A stretch of 64,000 nucleotides of DNA from Plutella xylostella. Lineage: Eukaryota; Arthropoda; Insecta; Lepidoptera; Plutellidae. Shown here one piece after another: positions 57,793 through 64,000 of this stretch. The stretch lies in contig NC_063998.1 of assembly GCF_932276165.1 (NCBI RefSeq), positions 942,501-1,006,500 on the forward strand, in the 5' to 3' direction. The notes under the pieces are model-generated. The model was not told the DNA's origin. It did not search any database and was given only the letters and a program-made list of their open reading frames with translations. Positions within the stretch are counted from its first letter, which is position 1, and each line of letters begins with the position of its first letter. The position numbers were made by a program, and so were the translations under genes.

Positions 57793-57861
57793 CAGAATCC
57801 TGGGAATGGCAGTGGAACAAACAATAATCGTATTTCCTATGAACCTATTCTATTCTATTCT

Positions 57862-58170
57862 CTCTCTGTGGGGGTGTAAGTACCTGCACCTGACTCTCTC
57901 GAGTGGAACCTTTGTGCAAATCCCCAAGGTCTAAACTGCCTTCCTAAGCTTGGACCATTTCCCACCATGCTGGTCCACTGCGGGTTGGTGGGTTCTATTG
58001 AGCTAAATCAAGATATGCAGGTTTCCTCATGATGTTTTAATTCACCGTAAGAGCGATGTTATACATTGTACTTAAATTCAAAGAACTCATTGGTACATAT
58101 CAGCGCCGGGAGTCGAACCCGCATCTCTGGCGTGAGAAGCGGGCGCTTAACCGACTGAGCTACCACCGCT
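57862..58170 (-). mobile_element. tRNA-derived SINE, family C, near full length
   Basis: In the minus direction the head GCGGTGGTAGCTCAGTCGGT TAAGCG..., with B-box GGGTTCGACTCCC, is clearly tRNA-like. The body includes TGCATATCTTGATTTAGCTC. The tail ends GGTACCTACA-like sequence into CCCCCACAGAGAGAG. Related copies are at 25,356 and 12,813. The head alone could be mistaken for a tRNA gene. Confidence 0.8.
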
Positions 58171-58527
58171 TAAAATTTATTTTGGTATGATGCTTATTTA
58201 ATAACTCCCGGCTCCCGGCCTACTATCGGGAAATGCTTAGTTTGTCTTTCGCAAGCACTCTTATGAATCCTCGATCGCGGAATCCGAACGGACGTGCGTT
58301 CAAATTTAAACGAACCGCGCGCGTGTGTACGTAGTCGTATCGGAGATTCCATCATACTTCGTACTAACATTAGCTTTGTAAAGAGGAGTAATTTTATACG
58401 TGATTGTATGTAGGTGTATGATTTGATAATAAAATCTAACCTACGAGGTTGACTTTGAAATTTCTTCCACTATAATATTATTAATATACTAATTGGGGTA
58501 GGGCACCAACGACGGGGGTAAGTAAAG
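58171..58527. other. non-coding, no feature seen
   Basis: A short CG-containing stretch near 58,260-58,340 is unassigned. Confidence 0.4.
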
Positions 58528-58692
58528 CTCTGAAAGCGCATTTATACAGGGTGTTGCAAAAAGGGTATACTAAGCTGAAACCTACATGTGCAGCATGGTA
58601 CCTACATCTAAGCCCGAAACTGAATCAGAATTTTTATGTTTCGGCTTAGTTATACCCTTTTTGCAACACCCTGTATAAATGCGCTTTCAGAG
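58528..58692. mobile_element. short fold-back element with inverted flanks, ACAGGGTGTTGCAAAAAGGG family
   Basis: The two ends of the family (TATACAGGGTGTTGCAAAAA GGGTATA) close on each other with a loop of about 80 bp; most of the internal sequence is gone. Inversion extends outward: CTCTGAAAGCGCATTTATAC starts at 58,528, and its exact reverse complement ends at 58,692. The outer CTCTGAAAGCGCATTT is not part of other copies of the family. Confidence 0.75.
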
Positions 58693-61082
58693 TTGCTGCC
58701 AATGCGGCAATGCTTGAACTCAGTGACAGTACTTTCACTATGACTTTTATCCTAAAGATAACCTTTATCCAGGCATTGTTAAGCAGGCGCTAAATGACGT
58801 CAAAAAAGCACCTAGATTACAACCTGCCATAAGTGACGGTAACAAATCTAATTCTTTTGCAGCTAAGGGAGAGATTTATGTGAGAGTTTTGGCAGCCAAT
58901 ATCGGTGACCTCTGCCAACCCCGGCCCAGCCGGTGAGCCGTTTATATTCATTACTGATGATGTAGACATGAGGGTTTGGTTTAGCCGTGGTTGTGAATTT
59001 AGTAGCTTTTCGATTTTGACCCCTACATAATGCCACCGTTTTCCGGAAAAAAATAACGTAGGTTACACCTAGCTAGCGGTGTGACCTTGCGGCTTCGCTA
59101 AGCGAGCGAGCTAGGAGCTGTTCTCTAACGTGAGCTAGGAACTGACAAACTTAAGAACACACATAAATTCACATAAATTATTAGTGGTTTAAAAAATAAT
59201 GTAATTAAATGGAAAACACAGAAATTGCTACTGTAGAGTTTTCTCGCAGTACAATGAGGGAGTCATCGAAGGTAACTATTAGAACATTAGGCTGATACTT
59301 AATTCGTGGGCCGTAAGGATGATATTTATTTGAACTGAAACAGTACTGCTTGAACAGCCACCACTAGTACTCTGCCTGTAACTAAAACAGGAATTTCACT
59401 TACTATTTGGTGGAAATTAATTCGAGAAATGCAATGTTAATAGAGAAGTTTGGTGCAGTAAACGATAAACTTCTGTTTGAGGGTAAATAGTATGGGATAA
59501 AGCATTCGCGTAATAAGTTTGGGGACGAAATTTGTTTCATTAATTAGACACTGCGAGGTAGTAAAGTTTGGAACTACTTATTTGGTGCATACCTGCATTT
59601 TGAAGGGGAATTTTGAAAATGGTTTTGGCTATAAGCAACGTACAAAATGGTTTTACTCGTTGCATTATCTTCACCTGGTTTCATACTAGGTACTTATGAC
59701 TTAAATATTTTTTACCATTCAGCCGTCACACTACATTTTTACAAACATTAAGGTTTGTAAAATTCTTATTTCCAGATTTATGACTACATATACTGTATGA
59801 CACCGTTATAGGTAATTAAACGTCACTATATCAAGATTCGTTATAGTAAAAATGACGGAACATGACTTTAACAAAATTTTACTCTTTCTTGTAGAACAAA
59901 GAAGTCTAGACTAAGTATTTAAGTAACAAAGTCGCAACGTATGATCACACACTTTGTCACTGCGGGTGAAAATTTTATCACAGGTCCTAAAACTCACGGC
60001 ACTAAACTAGACGTATCATTATTTATTACATACGGCCGCAGCATAATGTATTGCTCACTTCCACAGGAAGCCTGGCCAATTTTGTCTCCTGGTTATAGTA
60101 AAGAAAACATTAGAAGCTTAAACTATGTTCCCACTATGTATTCAGTTGCTTATAAGTGCACTTAGTTTACGCACGTCTACATTTTATTTAGGTTTTTTTT
60201 TGGATTTAATTTAAGTTCTGTCTCAAAATAATAGACCCGTTTTGACAGCTACAAAATGTACTGTACGCCAATAGAACGATACGTCACTTAATCGCAGGAC
60301 AATCGACTGTTGATGAACCGCCCTGAATCTGTAAATTTAGTATCTGAGATAAAAAAAACAGACTTTAGTTACTTTTGGGGCAACAAAACATATTTTTTAT
60401 TAAAACCGGTAAATAATAATCCAGAGTACCTATGTGTATTTTATGTATTTCTTCAAGTTAATATGCATTTTTTACCTGTCAAAACGTGTGCCGCTTCTAC
60501 CATAGTTTATAATATTACTCTTTGCTCGTTACACGCCTGGTGGGCGGAAGGCTCTTTGTTGTCCGTTTTTGCAGCCATTTTTACACCTTTTAAACTCTTT
60601 CATGTAACTCGCTGTTAGTGGGCACGATGAGCTCTTTTTGTAACGTTGTGTAAGACCAATATTATAAAAATACTATTTTTAATTTACATGGTGCTACAAA
60701 AGCGGTGTAGTAAGCAGTATGAAGGTGAGTTTCTAAACAAATTTATAACTTTTTAAAATTTCCGTTATCCTTCAAGAGAGTACTTAAGATATACATGCCT
60801 GTATTATTAATTGAGAAGCAATTTTATTGGCAGCTACGACGCAATCGAATCAAGTAGTATCTCACAAAAACTCTACATAACAGGTAGGTATACATAAAGG
60901 TACTCGTTTCAAAAGTACTTATCAATCACCAGATTACAGCCATGAAGTCCTGCCCATAAGGTCACTGGCACCAGTCTCCCTGCATCATCAGCACTCTGCA
61001 TAACACGGCGTTGGCAGCGCGCCGCCGCCCGTGCCAGGGTGCACAGATGTTTATTTATTGATTTGATTTCTGAACGCTATTC
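58693..61082. other. 2.4 kb non-coding, no feature seen
   Basis: Open frames at 59,941-60,165 and 60,310-60,618 are motif-free. No repeat structure is recognised. Confidence 0.4.
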
Positions 61083-61197
61083 GACCGGATGGGGCAGTGG
61101 TTAAGATGATAATATAATCAAATGTAGTAGGTAATTTAAAAACCCGTTATAGTGACTCTGACTGCTGCGCCGAGAGTGCTGGGTCCGATCTGGCAGA
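61083..61197 (+). mobile_element. diverged SINE A/B head, interrupted
   Basis: CGACCGGATGGGGCAGTGGTTA is separated from GTGACTCTGACTGCTGCGCC by about 48 bp of foreign sequence. The B-box (GGGTCCGATCT) is mutated. It runs directly into the fold-back element at 61,198. Confidence 0.5.
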
Positions 61198-61441
61198 TAT
61201 ACAGGGTGTTGAAAAAGTGGTACACTAAGCCAATGGCGGGGGTAATTTAGGGGATCATTCTTAAGCTACTTATATTACTTATGGAAATTCACGCGTGTGT
61301 TTAGAAACTTTGTTGGTCACGGAACTTTTAACTATGGGAAACTGAATTTTCGTTTCGCGAATTGACAAAATTCATAAAACAAAAGTGTTCCAGGATAACC
61401 CGCATTTAGCCTGGTATACCACTGTTGCGACACCCTTTATG
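61198..61441. mobile_element. fold-back element, ACAGGGTGTTG family, diverged
   Basis: The left end ATACAGGGTGTTGAAAAAGT and right end (reverse complement ATAAAGGGTGTCGCAACAGT) match. Inner CTTTGTTGGTCACG and ACTATGGGAAA are shared with the copy at 51,759. Confidence 0.65.
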
Positions 61442-62513
61442 ATTTCTTAATATGCGTGTATTAATTGTGTCGTTTGACGATGAAAATTCTATGAATATGG
61501 GCGCTAATCACTGGCTAAAAACCTCATCAACATTACACCATATCGGAATTTTCTTCCTGAATATGAATATAAACTGTCACGTCATTCCCGCGCCTTTCAG
61601 TTCATAAAATGGGGAATATAGCGTGTCATAAAAGGTATTTTCATTGTGAACTGCCGACCGCGCCTGTGGCAACCCTATGACCTGTTTGAATCACTAATAA
61701 GGGAGGTCTGTAAGTCGGGCATTTTGTCTGAAACTGTGTCGTAATGGTGACAAGTTTATTCGATGTTGTGAAATATACGGGCGAAACGAAATATCGCGTG
61801 GCTTCCGAAAAAAGTTAGTCTTTAAACAGTATTGCTTTACCATCTTCAATGTTTAACATAAAAGTGATTTAAAGGTTGTTTGGTAGAAATATCCATGAGC
61901 AATATGACTTTGTAAATAGCCGTTTTATATTTGCTGCAAATGAAGAAGGTTATAGGTAATTGTAAAACTAAAGAGCTTTACTACAGTAAAGGTTATAATA
62001 GGTATAAGTATTATTAATCCCTTTACAAGCCCTAATAATCACAACCACCCGACACAACCAAACAAACCAACAAGGCACAGCAAACAATCGAAATTATGTC
62101 TACACAAACACGGAATAAGCCGCATTATTGAGTGTGCAAACGGCCGCTGGGATGATTCGATATTGGCACCGTTTAGCGCGGTTGAGAATAATCAAAACAA
62201 TGTATTTGTATTCATGTAGCGCTCCCTCGCCGCCCCTTTACTCAGCCTGTGTCGCGAGACCGTGGCGGGGGAAACAGCGGGAAATATTAACTGTACTACC
62301 ACAAAAAACTTTAAACACTGATTAACTGGTGTTTAAATCGAAATATGACTGACTTTGTAGGCTTTTGACAGCGCTAAACATCTGTTAAATACTGTCTAAG
62401 TTTTTGTGGTAAGGCCCTAATGTTTTAAATATTATAGACCAAAGACGTGGCTTGATTGTGAGAACGAAGATATGAGAGAGTGTGAATGAGGATATGACAG
62501 AGAATATTTATTT
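61442..62513. other. non-coding, no feature seen
   Basis: No supportable gene. A GC-richer spot at 62,215-62,285 is unassigned. Confidence 0.4.
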
Positions 62514-62776
62514 GACGACCGAATGGCGTAGTGGTTAGTGACCCTGACTACTGAGCCGAAGGTCCCGGGTTCGATTCCTGGCTGGGGCAGATATTTGTTT
62601 AAAGACAGATATATGTACTCGGGTCTTGGGTGTTGATATTTATATTTAGTATCTATCTATCTATGTATTTGTGTAGATATATCAGCTGTCCGACACCCAT
62701 AACACAGGTTCTGCCTAGCTTGGGGTCGGATGGCCGTGTGTGAGATGTCCCCACATATTTTTTTTTTTTTTTTTAT
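62514..62776 (+). mobile_element. tRNA-derived SINE, family B, full length
   Basis: Intact head (GACCGAATGGCGTAGTGGTT; GGTTCGATTCC), family-B body (ATATATCAGCTGTCCGACAC) and tail (GAGATGTCCCCACATA, then a poly-T run). It is the best-preserved family-B copy in the window. Confidence 0.85.
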
Positions 62777-64000
62777 ATGGTAAAATGGCGTTTGTGAGCT
62801 ATAACAACACCAAAGCTTGTTTTTTTAAATATGAATTTTAAATAAAATCATGTCACTTATTCTGGTGTAGGAGATCATTGTGAGGAAAGCAGCACATCTA
62901 GATTCTATTGCATTGTACTCATTCAAAAACGGAGAACGCGAGACCTATCACGTGAGTACAAATCTACACCGAAAAGCGGGTATCGCTTTCGGGGAATACA
63001 GTCGTGAGTATAAAGCCATAAGAGTTAATATGTATGTATGTGGGTATGTAACTCAAGTTAATCTACGTCTTCTGAGTGTGTCCCTGAAGTTACTAATAAA
63101 AAAGTCTGTTTTCCTTTATCCTGAAATAAAACCCCTCTTTTTTCGTGGCCACAGCCCAGTTGGTAGTAGAAGCAAAGGATTCTTTTACGTCAGTTCAGTC
63201 AGTTGCAGAACACGCCGGAACATACCTTTATATCCATCCGTTACCGTTGCTATAACAAAGACATGTCGATTCTATGCTTTTTGTACCATTTGTACCTCTG
63301 TACATGTACAATATTATACTATGGATGTATTTATTATTATTTTATATGTAGGTCAGATAGAACCCTTAGGTTGTTGTTGTTGAATATTACGTTACCCAAA
63401 GTCAAAAATTATGTGAAACGCGAAAATTACTTTATAAGTAAAGTATCTATGGATGAATTGTTTTAATTTAAGCATATTGTAAACCACTAAAGTAAATGTG
63501 TAAGTGTATGGATGAATGAATGTTTTTAACTCTTTAATCGGAAACCGGCTCAATAAAACCCAATACTGTTTTTGTAAGAACAAGCCATGAGTTCACAAGA
63601 CATTATTATAAAAACCATCATAATAAATTAACGGCACACAGCAAACACATTCGCCATTACCAATTTGGAGCTCGCAGATCCTTAGAGGTACATTACACGT
63701 ACATCCTAATATTTATGCCCGTTCGTTTTTATCCCACACCTCAGGGGTCTGATTGAATTTCTGTTGAGGATGATTTAGTGCGCATAAATAACCGATTCGA
63801 TAACCCGCGTGATTCGCGAAAGCCCCAAGATTTGGTCTCGGTATATTGTGTTTTTTGATTTTTTTACTTCGAAATAAAATGGTGTTATAAGTTGGGCGTT
63901 TGCCTATTTATGGAGTAATAGTTTTTTTAAGGCAGTTATGATTTAATTATAGTTGAGGCGATTTATGAGAAGCTTTAAAACCTTACTTTTGATTTAGTTG
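62777..64000. other. non-coding, one long motif-free open frame
   Basis: A 167-codon frame at 62,880-63,383 on plus starts with ATG-less GTG context and has no recognisable domain or codon pattern. A second frame overlaps it. I do not call it a gene. The rest is AT-rich. Confidence 0.35.

Noticed and set aside
58080..58170. tRNA gene on minus
   Set aside because: The head looks like a tRNA but it continues into a body and tail shared with the copies at 25.4 and 12.8 kb, so it is a SINE.
62880..63383. 167-codon open frame on plus
   Set aside because: No recognisable domain, poor sequence complexity, overlapping open frame and no splice or start context. Chance openness is the simpler reading.

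Overview
This is AT-rich insect nuclear DNA, almost certainly from a moth or butterfly. The evidence is the mix of repeats: tRNA-headed SINEs, short Helitrons ending in the lepidopteran 'CAGCTAG|TT' 3' end, CR1/Jockey-, RTE- and R1-type LINE pieces, and many fold-back MITEs. I see no prokaryotic genes, rRNA genes, functional tRNA genes or CRISPR array. Only one convincing host gene is present. Most of the window is intergenic or intronic DNA built up from nested transposons.

Layout. 0-7 kb holds RTE and other LINE tails, one SINE with perfect 13-bp target duplications, and several fold-back MITEs. 7.4-10.1 kb is a 5'-truncated CR1/Jockey-type LINE on the minus strand with one frameshift; a second 3' fragment of the same family at 15.7-16.5 kb is interrupted by a younger insertion. 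10-31 kb is scattered SINEs, MITEs, two non-autonomous Helitrons (21.97 and 23.1 kb) and fold-back elements. 31.4-31.9 kb is a hAT-type MITE with an 8-bp target duplication. 32.0-34.7 kb is a fragment of an R1-type LINE whose ORF2 continues, through one in-frame stop, into a long extra C-terminal region ending at an RNA-virus-like superfamily-1 helicase P-loop.

36,133-44,913 is a complete-looking autonomous Helitron (8,781 bp). It carries one uninterrupted 2,000-codon Rep/helicase ORF, a candidate cysteine-protease domain, canonical 5'-TC and CTAG-3' ends between A and T, a long inverted repeat in its leader, and a later SINE insertion downstream of the ORF. The small Helitrons at 22 and 23 kb share both of its ends, so it could be a source of the proteins that move them.

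44.9-52.8 kb is more repeats, including a MITE nested in a MITE. 52,853-54,707 (minus) is the host gene: a two-coding-exon, secreted, probably GPI-anchored leucine-rich-repeat adhesion protein resembling insect connectin, whose upstream exon(s) are not identified. 55-64 kb is intergenic or 5' intronic DNA with SINEs and fold-back elements.

The two most notable objects are the intact Helitron with its protease-like domain and the LINE-helicase fusion. The flanking inversions around two fold-back elements (28.3 and 58.5 kb) are the least explained pattern. All family names were assigned by reading motifs, not by database search.
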